DNA from: Zoogloea sp. | GTDB lineage: Bacteria > Pseudomonadota > Gammaproteobacteria > Burkholderiales > Rhodocyclaceae | Assembly: GCF_030157465.1 (NCBI RefSeq) | Contig: NZ_JAOAUU010000022.1 | Location: 1 to 64,000, forward strand | Direction: 5' to 3' | Length of the DNA stretch: 64,000 nt | In this document: positions 31,720 through 43,280 of the stretch, piece after piece | How positions within the stretch are numbered: position 1 is the first letter of the stretch | Layout of the letters: every line of letters starts with the position of its first letter | The notes under the pieces: model-generated | Told to the model about the DNA's origin: nothing | Seen by the model: the letters and a program-made list of their open reading frames with translations, nothing else | Database searches by the model: none | Made by a program: the position numbers and the translations under genes

Positions 31720-33048
31720 GTGAAACCCACCCTCGTCCTGGTTGGACGCCCCAATGTGGGCAAATCTACCTTGTTCAACCGTCTCACCAAGACCCGTGAT
31801 GCCCTTGTGGCCGATTTTCCGGGCCTGACCCGTGACCGCCGCTATGGCCTCGGGCGTGTCGCCGAGCGCGAGTTCCTGGTGGTCGATACCGCCGGTTTCG
31901 ACCCGGTTGCCAAGGAAGGCATCGTTCATGAAATGGCCAAGCAGGCGGAGCAGGCGATTGCCGAAGCTGACGCGCTGCTGTTCATGGTCGATGCACGTAG
32001 CGGCCTGACACCCCACGACGAGCAGATCGCCACCCGGCTGCGTCGCGCCGGCCGTCCGACCTTCCTGGTCGTGAACAAGGCCGAAGGCATGAACCGCTCG
32101 ATGATCGCCGCCGAGTTCCATGAACTTGGCCTCGGTGATCCCCTGTGCATCTCGTCGGCCCACGGTGACAACGTCACCGCGCTGATGGAGCTGGTGCTTG
32201 AAACCTTCCCGGTCGATCCCGAAGACGAAGAGCCCGAAGGGCGCGGTCCGCGGGTCGCGATTGTCGGACGCCCCAACGTGGGTAAGTCGACACTCGTGAA
32301 TACCCTGATCGGCGAAGAGCGCGTCATTGCCTTCGACATGCCGGGCACCACGCGGGATGCCATCGAGGTGCCCTTCGAGCGTAACGGCCAGCACTACACG
32401 CTGATCGACACCGCCGGCCTGCGCAAGCGTGGCAAGGTCTTCGAGGCCGTCGAGAAGTTTTCTGTCATCAAGACCCTGCAATCGGTCGAGCAGTCCAACG
32501 TGGTCGTGCTCGTGCTGGATGCCAGCCAGGAAATTTCCGACCAGGACGCCCACATCGCCGGCTTTGTCGTCGAGGCCGGCCGGGCGCTGGTTGTGGCGGT
32601 GAACAAATGGGATAGCGTCGATGATTACCGTCGTCAGCGCATCAAGGAAGACATCGAGCGCAAGCTGCCCTTCCTGGCATTTGCACGCTTCCTCTATGTT
32701 TCGGCGCTGAAGGGGCAGGGCATCGTGCCGATGCTCAAGGCCGTGGATGGCGCTTACGCTGCCGCCATGACCAAGCTGTCGACGCCAAAGCTGACCCGTC
32801 TGCTCCTCGATGCCGTTGCACGTCAGCAACCGCCGCGTCACAGCGGTTTCCGCCCCAAGATGCGTTATGCCCACCAGGGCGGCATGAACCCGCCGGTGAT
32901 CGTCGTGCACGGCAGCGCCCTTGATCACGTTTCCGCGTCTTACACCCGCTACCTGGAACGAACCTTCCAGGAGGCGTTCAAATTGCAGGGCACGCCGCTG
33001 CGCATACAATTCAAATCCGGCCACAACCCCTTTGCCACCAAGGATTGA
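31720..33048 (+). CDS. der: ribosome-associated double-GTPase Der (EngA)
   Basis: 442 residues from a GTG start with GGAG upstream. Two tandem GTPase domains are visible: P-loops GRPNVGKST near residue 9 and again near 183, DTAGF and DTAGL switch II motifs, NKAE and NKWD specificity motifs, then a KH-like C-terminal domain. Der is needed for 50S subunit maturation. Confidence 0.98.
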   Translation: MKPTLVLVGRPNVGKSTLFNRLTKTRDALVADFPGLTRDRRYGLGRVAEREFLVVDTAGFDPVAKEGIVHEMAKQAEQAIAEADALLFMVDARSGLTPHDEQIATRLRRAGRPTFLVVNKAEGMNRSMIAAEFHELGLGDPLCISSAHGDNVTALMELVLETFPVDPEDEEPEGRGPRVAIVGRPNVGKSTLVNTLIGEERVIAFDMPGTTRDAIEVPFERNGQHYTLIDTAGLRKRGKVFEAVEKFSVIKTLQSVEQSNVVVLVLDASQEISDQDAHIAGFVVEAGRALVVAVNKWDSVDDYRRQRIKEDIERKLPFLAFARFLYVSALKGQGIVPMLKAVDGAYAAAMTKLSTPKLTRLLLDAVARQQPPRHSGFRPKMRYAHQGGMNPPVIVVHGSALDHVSASYTRYLERTFQEAFKLQGTPLRIQFKSGHNPFATKD

Positions 33049-33111
33049 AGAATCGCTGTCCACACCAGCGATCGGCTTGCTGCGTCGATGTGGCAACGCA
33101 GCAAACCACAC

Positions 33112-33117
33112 TATAAT
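33112..33117 (+). promoter_or_regulatory. likely -10 element of the hfq promoter
   Basis: TATAAT consensus, 32 bp before the hfq start codon, in the only sizeable gap (100 bp) after der. The -35 at 33089-33094 (TGTGGC) is poor. Confidence 0.5.
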
Positions 33118-33148
33118 TATTTCAAACTAAAACCAAAGAGGTTCTACC

Positions 33149-33391
33149 ATGAGCAACAAGGGGCAACTCCTTCAAGATCCCTTTCTTAACGCCCTGCGGC
33201 GCGAGCACGTGCCGGTTTCGATTTATCTTGTGAACGGGATCAAGCTGCAGGGCCAGGTCGAGTCTTTCGACCAGTACGTCGTCCTGCTGAAGAACACGGT
33301 AACCCAGATGGTCTATAAGCACGCCATCTCTACCGTCGTTCCGGCTCGCCCCGTGAATATCCAGCAGGAACAGAACGAGGCAGCAAGCTGA
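33149..33391 (+). CDS. hfq: RNA chaperone Hfq
   Basis: 80 residues, Sm-like hexamer that pairs small RNAs with mRNAs. Sm1 motif [20 protein letters not shown] region (naming only part) and Sm2 motif [10 protein letters not shown] are intact, with [10 protein letters not shown] at the proximal face. Preceded by AAAGAGG and its own -10 box, followed by hflX. Confidence 0.98.
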   Translation: MSNKGQLLQDPFLNALRREHVPVSIYLVNGIKLQGQVESFDQYVVLLKNTVTQMVYKHAISTVVPARPVNIQQEQNEAAS

Positions 33392-33436
33392 CCTCCCTGA
33401 TCAACTGGCCCGTCTGCGGCCATTGCAAATCCGGGG

Positions 33437-34576
33437 GTGGAGGTGTTTGACAGGCCGGCCTCTGGAACGCGTGCGGTGTTGGTCCAGGTCGATTTTGGCC
33501 AGGGCGGCATCGAGGAGCGCCTCGCCGAGGTTGCGCTATTGGCCGAAAGTGCCGGTGCGACGATCGTCGATGTTGTTCAGGGCCGGCGACAGGCACCCGA
33601 CCCCGCGCATTTTGTCGGCAAGGGCAAGGCCGAGGAAATCGGGACGGTCGCCCAGGCCAACGAAGCCGATATCGTCATATTCAATCACGACATCACGGCT
33701 GCGCAGCAGCGCAACCTCGAGCGCAAGCTCAATTGCCGGGTTGTTGATCGCTCGGCTCTCATCCTCGATATTTTCGCGCTGCGGGCCAAGAGTCACGAAG
33801 GCAAGCTGCAGGTCGAACTCGCCCAGTTGCAGCATATGTCCACCCGCCTTGTGCGGGGCTGGACGCACCTGGAACGCCAGAAGGGCGGTATCGGCTTGCG
33901 CGGTCCGGGTGAAAAGCAGCTCGAGACCGACCGCCGCTTGCTGGGCGAGCGTGTCAAGCTGTTGAAGGATCGTCTCGCCAAACTCGAGCGCCAGCGTGCC
34001 GTGCGTCGCCGTGCCCGCGAGCGCAGTGACGTGCTGACGATCTCGCTGGTCGGCTACACCAATGCCGGCAAGTCGACGCTATTCAATGCGCTGACCAAAG
34101 CCGGCGCCTACGCGGCTGACCAGTTGTTCGCAACGCTGGACACCACGTCTCGACGGCTTTTTCTTGGAGATGCGGGGAACATCGTCATCTCCGACACTGT
34201 CGGATTCATTCGTGATCTGCCTCACTCGCTGGTGGCCGCCTTTCACGCCACGCTGGAGGAAACCGTTTCGGCCGATCTCCTGCTGCACGTGGTCGATTCC
34301 GCCAGCGAAGACAGGGAAGGGCAGATCGCAGCAGTCAACGGTGTTCTCGAGGAGATCGGAGCCGGTCATCTTCGACAAATCCAGATATGGAACAAGATTG
34401 ACGCTACCCTGGCGAGTCCGGAGGTTCAGAGGGATGCGTATGGTAATATCTCGCGCGTTTTGCTCAGCGCCCTTACGGGCGAAGGGCTTGATCTGCTCAG
34501 GCAGATCCTCACCGACGTGGCTCTGACACACAAGGCGGCATTGGCCGCCGCTTCGCAAACACCGGATTCGGATTGA
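33437..34576 (+). CDS. hflX: ribosome-dissociating GTPase HflX
   Basis: 379 residues from GTG 33437 (GTG 33443 is an alternative, since families often start MFDRP). N-terminal HflX domain with GKGKAEEI and a central helical linker (RGPGEKQLETDRR), then a G domain with GYTNAGKST, DTVGFIRDLPHSL and NKID. HflX splits stalled or stressed 70S ribosomes. Order hfq-hflX-hflK-hflC is classical. Confidence 0.95.
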   Translation: MEVFDRPASGTRAVLVQVDFGQGGIEERLAEVALLAESAGATIVDVVQGRRQAPDPAHFVGKGKAEEIGTVAQANEADIVIFNHDITAAQQRNLERKLNCRVVDRSALILDIFALRAKSHEGKLQVELAQLQHMSTRLVRGWTHLERQKGGIGLRGPGEKQLETDRRLLGERVKLLKDRLAKLERQRAVRRRARERSDVLTISLVGYTNAGKSTLFNALTKAGAYAADQLFATLDTTSRRLFLGDAGNIVISDTVGFIRDLPHSLVAAFHATLEETVSADLLLHVVDSASEDREGQIAAVNGVLEEIGAGHLRQIQIWNKIDATLASPEVQRDAYGNISRVLLSALTGEGLDLLRQILTDVALTHKAALAAASQTPDSD

Positions 34577-34634
34577 CGAAGCACCGGTAGCATTTACCAC
34601 GGAGCAAACTTTCACTGTGATCTCAGGCATCCTT

Positions 34635-35894
34635 ATGTCTCTAAACGATCCCAAATGGGGTAATCGCGGCGGTGGCGACAACCGTGGTGGCGATGGCAAT
34701 CAAGGGCCTCCCGACCTCGAGGAGTTGTGGCGTGATTTCAATCGTCGCCTCTCCGGCATGTTCGGTCGGGGTGGTGGCTCGGGTGGTGGTGACGGCGGGA
34801 ATAAAATGCCTGACCTGAACTTCCGCCAGTTCGGCGGTGGTATCGGACTCATCGCCGCTTTTGCTGCCGTAATCTGGCTGGCGAGTGGCTTCTATATTGT
34901 TGACGCCAGCCAGCGGGGCATCGTCCTGCAGTTTGGCCGCTTCGTCGAATCGACCGAGCCGGGGCTGCGCTGGCGCCTGCCTTATCCGGTCCAGACGCAT
35001 GAACTGGTGAACCTGACCGGCGTGCGTACCGTCGAGATCGGCTACCGTGGTTCCGAGCGCAACAAGGTGCTTAAAGAAGCCCTGATGCTGACGGACGACG
35101 AGAACATCGTGAACATCCAGTTCGCGGTCCAGTACGTTCTCAAGGATCCGCAGCAGTATCTCTTCAACAACCGCAACGCTGACGATTCCGTGATCCAGGC
35201 CGCTGAAACCGCGGTGCGCGAAATTGTTGGCAAGAGCAAGATGGACTTCGTTCTCTACGAAGGCCGTGAGCAGGTGGCGGCAAACGCCCAGAAGCTGACC
35301 CAGGAAATTCTCGATCGTTATTCGACGGGTATCCAGGTCAGCAAGGTGACGATGCAGAACGCCCAGCCGCCTGAGCAGGTTCAGTCGGCCTTTGATGATG
35401 CAGTGAAAGCAGGTCAGGACAGGGAGCGTCAGAAGAACGAAGGTCAGGCCTACGCCAATGACGTGATTCCGCGTGCCCGTGGTGCAGCATCACGTCTGTT
35501 CGAGGAGGCCGAAGCCTACAAGGGGCGTGTGGTGGCTCAGGCAGAAGGCGATGCGTCGCGCTTCAAGCAGGTCTACACCGAGTACGCCAAGGCTCCTGAA
35601 GTGACCCGTCAGCGACTCTACCTCGATACGATGCAGCAGGTTTTCTCGAACACTTCAAAGGTAATGGTCGATTCGCGCAGCAACAGCAACTTGCTTTACC
35701 TGCCTCTGGACAAGCTGATTCAGGCTACCGCTGCACCGGCGACGGCTCCGGTGGTCGAACAGGCTCAGGGTAGTCGTCCCGCATCCGTGCCGGGGGTTGC
35801 CGAAAGCAATATCTCACCGCCGAGAGTCGATGCGCTCTCAGGGGAAGCGCGAACCCGTGAATCGACGCGCAGCCGTGAGCGGGGAGAGCGCTGA
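34635..35894 (+). CDS. hflK: FtsH modulator HflK
   Basis: 419 residues: Gly/Asn-rich N-terminal tail (GGGDNRGGDGN, GGGSGGGDGG), one membrane helix (about 70-90), SPFH/prohibitin domain, coiled coil with Ala/Glu repeats, and a Ser/Arg-rich C-terminus. With HflC it cages the membrane protease FtsH. I used ATG 34635 (MSLNDPKWG), the family start. Stop and next ATG overlap by one base. Confidence 0.95.
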   Translation: MSLNDPKWGNRGGGDNRGGDGNQGPPDLEELWRDFNRRLSGMFGRGGGSGGGDGGNKMPDLNFRQFGGGIGLIAAFAAVIWLASGFYIVDASQRGIVLQFGRFVESTEPGLRWRLPYPVQTHELVNLTGVRTVEIGYRGSERNKVLKEALMLTDDENIVNIQFAVQYVLKDPQQYLFNNRNADDSVIQAAETAVREIVGKSKMDFVLYEGREQVAANAQKLTQEILDRYSTGIQVSKVTMQNAQPPEQVQSAFDDAVKAGQDRERQKNEGQAYANDVIPRARGAASRLFEEAEAYKGRVVAQAEGDASRFKQVYTEYAKAPEVTRQRLYLDTMQQVFSNTSKVMVDSRSNSNLLYLPLDKLIQATAAPATAPVVEQAQGSRPASVPGVAESNISPPRVDALSGEARTRESTRSRERGER

Positions 35895-36811
35895 TGCGTG
35901 AACGTTTGCCGTTATTTGCAGGGATTTGCCTCTTTGTTTTTGCGATCCTGTCGATGAGCCTATTTACCGTGGATCAGCGTCAGCACGCGCTGGTTTTCCA
36001 GCTCGGCGAGGTCAAGGGGCAGATCAGTGAGCCCGGTCTGTATGGCAAGATTCCGCTCATCCAGAACGTCCGCTATTTTGACAAACGCATCCTGACCCTC
36101 GACACGACGGAGCCGGAACGTTTCATCACTTCGGAAAAGAAAAACGTCCTCGTTGATCTTTTCGTCAAGTGGCGCATCGTCGATCCCAAGCTTTATTACA
36201 TTTCCGTTGGTGGTGACGAAGCACGCGCAAAGACCCGCCTTGAGCAGACCGTGAACGCGGGCTTGCGTGAGGAGTTCGGCAAGCGCACCGTGCACGAAGT
36301 CGTCTCCGGCGAGCGTGACAAGATCATGGACGATATGCGGGACAAGGCCGACCAGGATGCCCGCAAGATCGGTGTTCAGATTGTCGATGTTCGACTGAAA
36401 CGGGTCGATCTTCCTGCCGAAGTGTCCGAGTCGGTCTATCGACGCATGGAGGCCGAGCGCAAGCGCGTGGCCAACGAGCTGCGCTCTCAGGGCGGCGCCG
36501 AAGCCGAAAAGATCAAGGCCGATGCCGACAAGCAGCGTGAAGTGATCGTTGCCGAAGCGTACCGGGATGCCCAGAAGGTCAAGGGCGACGGGGATGCCAA
36601 GGCTTCCGCGATCTATGCCCAGGCTTTCGGCCAGAGCCCGGAGTTCTATGCTTTTTATCGTAGTCTCGAAGCCTACCGGAGCAGTTTCAAGAGCAAGTCC
36701 GACGTTCTGGTAGTCGAGCCGAATTCCGAATTCTTCAAGTATCTGAAAGGGCCCGGTGGGCGCTCGGCGCCTGCGCCGGAATCCGCCAAGAGCAGCAAGA
36801 ACGGGAAATAA
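35894..36811 (+). CDS. hflC: FtsH modulator HflC
   Basis: 305 residues: N-terminal membrane anchor (about 5-25), SPFH domain starting VDQRQHALVFQLGEV, and a C-terminal helical region rich in Ala, Glu and Lys. Forms the alternating HflK/HflC ring around FtsH. It overlaps both neighbours by one base (TGATG and TAATG), indicating coupled translation. Confidence 0.96.
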   Translation: MRERLPLFAGICLFVFAILSMSLFTVDQRQHALVFQLGEVKGQISEPGLYGKIPLIQNVRYFDKRILTLDTTEPERFITSEKKNVLVDLFVKWRIVDPKLYYISVGGDEARAKTRLEQTVNAGLREEFGKRTVHEVVSGERDKIMDDMRDKADQDARKIGVQIVDVRLKRVDLPAEVSESVYRRMEAERKRVANELRSQGGAEAEKIKADADKQREVIVAEAYRDAQKVKGDGDAKASAIYAQAFGQSPEFYAFYRSLEAYRSSFKSKSDVLVVEPNSEFFKYLKGPGGRSAPAPESAKSSKNGK

Positions 36812-36996
36812 TGGGGCGTACCCTGATCCTGGCGTTCGCACTGATGCTGGTGCTCGAAGGGCTTATACCCTTTGTTGCACCGGCCACGTGGCGCGAGACC
36901 TTTGCCCGTCTGATCCGCATGGCGGATGGGCAAATCCGCTTCGTGGGGCTCGGATCGATGGTTCTCGGCCTCGTCATTCTGATTGTTTTTTCCTGA
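36811..36996 (+). CDS. DUF2065 small membrane protein
   Basis: 61 residues with two membrane helices (about 4-22 and 43-60) joined by a polar loop (PATWRETFARLIRMADGQ). Its place between hflC and hisZ is conserved in betaproteobacteria; no function is known. The start overlaps the hflC stop by one base. Confidence 0.85.
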   Translation: MGRTLILAFALMLVLEGLIPFVAPATWRETFARLIRMADGQIRFVGLGSMVLGLVILIVFS

Positions 36997-37008
36997 GGCG
37001 CTTTACCC

Positions 37009-39481
<2,473 letters not shown>

Positions 39482-39501
39482 CCAGATAGACGGAAGACAG
39501 C

Positions 39502-39543
39502 CTGTCCGGTTTGCGAGGGTTAAGCCCGTCGCAAACCGGACAG
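39502..39543. repeat. 15-bp perfect inverted repeat after purA
   Basis: Arms 39502-39516 and 39529-39543 are exact complements around a 12-base centre that can itself pair GGG with CCC. No T-tract follows on either strand, so it is not a standard terminator. Confidence 0.7.
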
Positions 39544-39593
39544 CAAGCAGGGTGGGAGCTATATGTGCTGTATTTATTCAGGAAGTACAAATA

Positions 39594-39623
39594 GAAAAAG
39601 CCGGTCATGAAATGACCGGCTTT
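39594..39623 (-). terminator. terminator of the first tRNA-Leu gene
   Basis: Minus-strand hairpin with 12-bp perfect stem (39597-39608 with 39612-39623), loop of 3, then five U. It starts 12 bases beyond the tRNA 3' end. Confidence 0.88.
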
Positions 39624-39634
39624 CCCGAAATGCT

Positions 39635-39719
39635 TGGTGCCCAGAAGAGGACTCGAACCTCCACGCCTCGCGGCACTAGTACCTGAAACTAGCGCGTCTA
39701 CCAATTTCGCCATCTGGGC
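39635..39719 (-). tRNA. tRNA-Leu (anticodon CAG), copy 1
   Basis: 85 nt with encoded CCA. Acceptor arms GCCCAGA/TCTGGGC, anticodon stem CTAGT/ACTAG with loop TTCAGGT giving anticodon CAG (reads CUG), a variable arm with GTGCCGCGAGGCGT of class II type, and T-loop GGTTCGAGTCC. Identical to the copy 267 bases away. Confidence 0.97.
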
Positions 39720-39731
39720 AACGAAGGCGCT

Positions 39732-39759
39732 ATTATAGATCAATCAAACGAAGATGCAA
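39732..39759 (-). promoter_or_regulatory. promoter of tRNA-Leu copy 1
   Basis: Minus strand: -35 TTGCAT (39759-39754), 16-bp spacer, perfect -10 TATAAT (39737-39732), about 12 bases before the mature 5' end. Confidence 0.75.
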
Positions 39760-39864
39760 ATTTTTTGTGAGCGACTTGTTGTGAAGAATCTTGTCGAAAC
39801 ATGCACCAAAATTCTGGTCAAGAAAGCGTGAACGTTTTAGCCGGAAATGCATTTTCGACAGACG

Positions 39865-39893
39865 AAAAAAAACCGGTAAAAACCGGTTTTTTA
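39865..39893 (-). terminator. terminator of the second tRNA-Leu gene
   Basis: AAAAAACCGGT (39867-39877) pairs with ACCGGTTTTTT (39882-39892), loop of four A; on the minus strand a U-run follows. Confidence 0.85.
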
Positions 39894-39901
39894 AAAATGC
39901 T

Positions 39902-39986
39902 TGGTGCCCAGAAGAGGACTCGAACCTCCACGCCTCGCGGCACTAGTACCTGAAACTAGCGCGTCTACCAATTTCGCCATCTGGGC
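39902..39986 (-). tRNA. tRNA-Leu (anticodon CAG), copy 2
   Basis: Base-for-base identical to copy 1 over all 85 nt including CCA, and the identity extends about 8 bases past the 3' end (AGCATTT), so it arose by recent duplication or is kept equal by conversion. It has its own promoter and terminator. Confidence 0.97.
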
Positions 39987-39997
39987 AGCGAGGCGCC

Positions 39998-40025
39998 ATT
40001 CTAGACTAGAAAGAACACGTGTCAA
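39998..40025 (-). promoter_or_regulatory. promoter of tRNA-Leu copy 2, overlapping the rnr start
   Basis: Minus strand: perfect -35 TTGACA (40025-40020), 16-bp spacer, -10 TAGAAT (40003-39998). The -35 lies over the rnr start codon (40019-40021). Confidence 0.8.
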
Positions 40026-42535
40026 CACCTAAATCAAAAAACACCAAAAAACTAAGCAAGCTGCGTCGTAGCGACCCGTTTTTCGAGCGCGAAAGCCAAA
40101 AGTACGATTTTCCGTTGCCGAGCCGTGAGTTCGTCATCCAGACCCTCGGTGAGCATGGGGTGCCACTGGCGTTTTCCGATCTGGCCAGCGCGCTGGATAT
40201 CCTGCCCGAAGAGCTCCAGTTTTTCGAGCGTCGCCTGTTTGCGATGCAGCGGGATGGGCAGGTCATGCGGAATCGTCGCGATGCCTACTTGTTGCCGGCC
40301 AAGGCGGACTTGATCCGTGGAACGGTGCAAGGGCATCCGGACGGCTATGGCTTCGTCACGACTGATGAAGAAGGGCCGGATATCTTCCTGGGTCCGAACG
40401 AAATGCGGGAGGTTCTGCACGGAGACCGGGTGATGGTCCGCGTCGCAGGCATGGACAGGCGGGGGCGGCCGGAAGGCAAGCTCGTCGAAGTGCTGGAGCG
40501 AGCCAATACGCGCATCGTCGGCCGGGTCCTGGTCGAGAACGGAGTGACGCTGGTGGTGCCGGAGAATCGGCGGATCTGTCAGGAAATCATGCTGGCGCCG
40601 GGCGGCAAGGCCAAAGTCAAGCCGGTCGCGGGCCAGGTGGTGGTGGTCGAGATCATCGAGCAGCCAACCCGCTACGCGCAACCAATCGGGCGCATCGTCG
40701 AGCTTCTTGGTAATTATGCCGATCCGGGAATGGAGATCGAGATTGCGCTGCGCAAGCATGAACTTCCCTTCGAGTTTTCGGCAGAGGCAAAGGAACAGGC
40801 GAGGCGTCTCCCCGACAAGGTTCGCAAGATGGACTGGAAGGGCAGGGAAGACATCACTGCGCTGCCCCTCGTTACGATCGACGGCGAGACTGCACGGGAC
40901 TTTGACGATGCGGTTTTCTGCGAGCGGCAGGGGCGTGGTTTCCGCCTCGTGGTGGCGATTGCGGATGTCTCCCACTATGTGACCGTTGGGTCGGCACTGG
41001 ATGGGGAGGGCTACGAGCGGGGCAATTCGGTTTATTTCCCGCGCCGGGTTATTCCAATGCTGCCGGAAAAGATCTCGAACGGATTGTGCTCCCTCAATCC
41101 CCAGGTCGAGCGCCTGTGCATGGTTTGCGACATGGCGATTTCCCAGACGGGTGTGATCAAGCAGTTCCGTTTTTATCCGGCGGTGATGTTCTCGAAGGCG
41201 CGCCTCACCTACAACCAGGTGGCAGCGGCCCTTTACGACAAGGATGCCGCGGCGCTCGAAGTCGTTGGCGAACTGCTCCCTCATCTGCAGAACCTCGACA
41301 AGCTTTTCCGCGTACTGCTCAAGGCACGAGCCAAGCGGGGAGCGATCGATTTCGAGACGCAGGAAACGCGCATGATCTTCGACGATAACGGCAAGATCGA
41401 GAAGATCATTCCTGAGAGTCGCAACGATGCCCACCGTGTTATCGAGGAGTGCATGCTGGCGGCCAACGTCTGTGCCTCCGAGTTTCTGCAGGCCAACGAG
41501 CATCCGGCGCTGTATCGGGTGCATGAGGGACCCACACCGGACAAGCTGGCAAAGCTGCGCGATTTCTTTGCCGAGTTTGGATTGCAACTTGGCGGCGGTG
41601 ATGAACCGAGGGCGTCAGATTACGGCCGTCTGCTCGAGCAGATCCAGGGCCGGCCGGATCTCCAGCTGCTTCAGACGGTGATGCTGAGATCGCTCCGCCA
41701 GGCAGTGTATAGCCCGGAAAACGTCGGTCACTTTGGTCTGGCCTACGATGCCTACACCCATTTCACGTCGCCGATCCGGCGTTATCCCGATCTGCTCGTG
41801 CATCGGGCGATCAAGGCCGTGCTGAGCGGTCAGCGTTACCAGCCCGTGCAGGACAACGGAGACTGGGAAGCGATTGGCATGCATTGCTCGATGACCGAAA
41901 GGCGCGCCGACGAAGCCGACCGCGACGTGGAGAACTGGCTCAAGTGTTACTACATGCGCGACCGTATAGGCGAGGAATTCGACGGCAGTGTTTCGTCAGT
42001 GGTACCTTTCGGCCTTTTTGTCGCTCTGGACGACGTGTTCGTCGAAGGGCTGGTGCATATTTCCGATCTCGGCAACGATTATTTCCACTACGACGACGCG
42101 CACCACACGCTGGTCGGCGAGCGCGGCGGCGAACGTTACCGGCTGTCAGATCGCATTCGCGTGCAGCTTGTCCGCGTGAATATGGAAGCGAGCAAGATAG
42201 ATTTTCGCCTTGTTGCCGGGCCGTCCCGGGTCACCGAGAGGGTTGGCAAGACGTCACGTGACAAGGCTGTCGAGCGGCCGGTAGTGAATGACGACAAGCC
42301 GGCCTCCAAGTCTTCGCGTCGCCGTGTTGCAAGCAACGTAGTCGAGGCTGAACGCCCGTTGCCGGATGAAACGCCAAAGACCCGGGCCATCAAATCCGCA
42401 AAACCGAAAGCTGTGGCGCCGAAAGCCAAAGTTGCCAAGGCCGCCCCGGCAAAAACCGCCAAGCCTGCCAAGGCCGCCAAGCCCCGCAAGAGTGCGGTCG
42501 GCGGTGTGAAGAAGAAAGCGAAAACCAGTGACTGA
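40019..42535 (+). CDS. rnr: ribonuclease R
   Basis: 838 residues from GTG 40019, a processive 3'-5' exoribonuclease able to unwind structured RNA. N-terminal winged-helix and cold-shock domains, then the RNB catalytic domain with DGETARDFDDAVF (catalytic Asp residues) and SNGLCSLNPQVERLCMV, then an S1 domain (GEEFDGSVSSVVPFGLFVAL), and a Lys/Ala/Pro-rich basic tail of about 80 residues. A GAAAG element lies upstream of the GTG; no ATG is near. Its stop overlaps rlmB, its usual partner. Confidence 0.96.
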   Translation: MSTPKSKNTKKLSKLRRSDPFFERESQKYDFPLPSREFVIQTLGEHGVPLAFSDLASALDILPEELQFFERRLFAMQRDGQVMRNRRDAYLLPAKADLIRGTVQGHPDGYGFVTTDEEGPDIFLGPNEMREVLHGDRVMVRVAGMDRRGRPEGKLVEVLERANTRIVGRVLVENGVTLVVPENRRICQEIMLAPGGKAKVKPVAGQVVVVEIIEQPTRYAQPIGRIVELLGNYADPGMEIEIALRKHELPFEFSAEAKEQARRLPDKVRKMDWKGREDITALPLVTIDGETARDFDDAVFCERQGRGFRLVVAIADVSHYVTVGSALDGEGYERGNSVYFPRRVIPMLPEKISNGLCSLNPQVERLCMVCDMAISQTGVIKQFRFYPAVMFSKARLTYNQVAAALYDKDAAALEVVGELLPHLQNLDKLFRVLLKARAKRGAIDFETQETRMIFDDNGKIEKIIPESRNDAHRVIEECMLAANVCASEFLQANEHPALYRVHEGPTPDKLAKLRDFFAEFGLQLGGGDEPRASDYGRLLEQIQGRPDLQLLQTVMLRSLRQAVYSPENVGHFGLAYDAYTHFTSPIRRYPDLLVHRAIKAVLSGQRYQPVQDNGDWEAIGMHCSMTERRADEADRDVENWLKCYYMRDRIGEEFDGSVSSVVPFGLFVALDDVFVEGLVHISDLGNDYFHYDDAHHTLVGERGGERYRLSDRIRVQLVRVNMEASKIDFRLVAGPSRVTERVGKTSRDKAVERPVVNDDKPASKSSRRRVASNVVEAERPLPDETPKTRAIKSAKPKAVAPKAKVAKAAPAKTAKPAKAAKPRKSAVGGVKKKAKTSD

Positions 42536-43274
42536 AACAAGCAACTCCCGGCTCATCTACGGCTTTCACGCCGTTCTCGCCAAGCTCCGCCACGATCCCG
42601 AGGGGATCTTCGAGATTTATACCGATTCAAAGCGCAACGATCCACGCGCCCGCGACCTCGTGCGCCATGCCGAGCAGCTGGGAACCCGTCTCATTCCCAC
42701 CGATGGGGACAGGCTGGACCGCATGGTCGGCACGCGTCGTCATCAGGGGGTGGTGGCGAAAATCGATGGTCGCCGCAAGGAACTCAAGCTGGCCGACGTG
42801 CTCGACGGTTTGACCGAGCCCGCTTTGTTCCTCGTTCTTGATGGAATCCAGGATCCTCACAACCTGGGCGCCTGCTTGCGGGTAGCCGATGCAGCCGGTG
42901 CTCACGCGGTTATCGCTCCAAAGGACAAGGCTGTTGGCCTGAACGCCACCGCGGTCAAGGTTGCCAGTGGGGCAGCCGACACGGTGCCTTATGTAACTGT
43001 GACCAACCTGGCCCGCGCCCTGCGGGAAATGCAGGACGCTGGCGTGTGGATTCTTGGTGCCGCGGGCGAGGCGGAGAAGTCCCTCTACACCGTAGACCAG
43101 AAGGGATCGATTGCCTGGGTGCTCGGGGCGGAAGGCGACGGTTTGCGCCGTTTGACTCGTGAAACCTGCGATGAGCTGGTCCGCATTCCGATGTATGGCT
43201 CGGTGGAAAGCCTTAACGTGTCGGTTGCCAGCGGCCTGTGCCTTTTCGAGGCCCGGCGCCAGCGCAGTGTGTAA
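42528..43274 (+). CDS. rlmB: 23S rRNA 2'-O-methyltransferase RlmB (G2251)
   Basis: 248 residues from GTG 42528, SpoU/TrmH class. N-terminal substrate domain (YGFHAVLAKL) and C-terminal trefoil-knot with motif 1 LDGIQDPHNLGACLRVADAAG, motif 2 VLGAEGDGLRRL and motif 3 IPMYGSVESLNVSVASG. Overlaps rnr by 8 bp. Confidence 0.97.
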   Translation: MTETSNSRLIYGFHAVLAKLRHDPEGIFEIYTDSKRNDPRARDLVRHAEQLGTRLIPTDGDRLDRMVGTRRHQGVVAKIDGRRKELKLADVLDGLTEPALFLVLDGIQDPHNLGACLRVADAAGAHAVIAPKDKAVGLNATAVKVASGAADTVPYVTVTNLARALREMQDAGVWILGAAGEAEKSLYTVDQKGSIAWVLGAEGDGLRRLTRETCDELVRIPMYGSVESLNVSVASGLCLFEARRQRSV

Positions 43275-43280
43275 CAAGGC

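Noticed and set aside
39902-39986. tRNA pair as an integration site of a mobile element
   Set aside because: No integrase and no foreign genes lie near; the duplication is confined to the tRNA and a few flanking bases.
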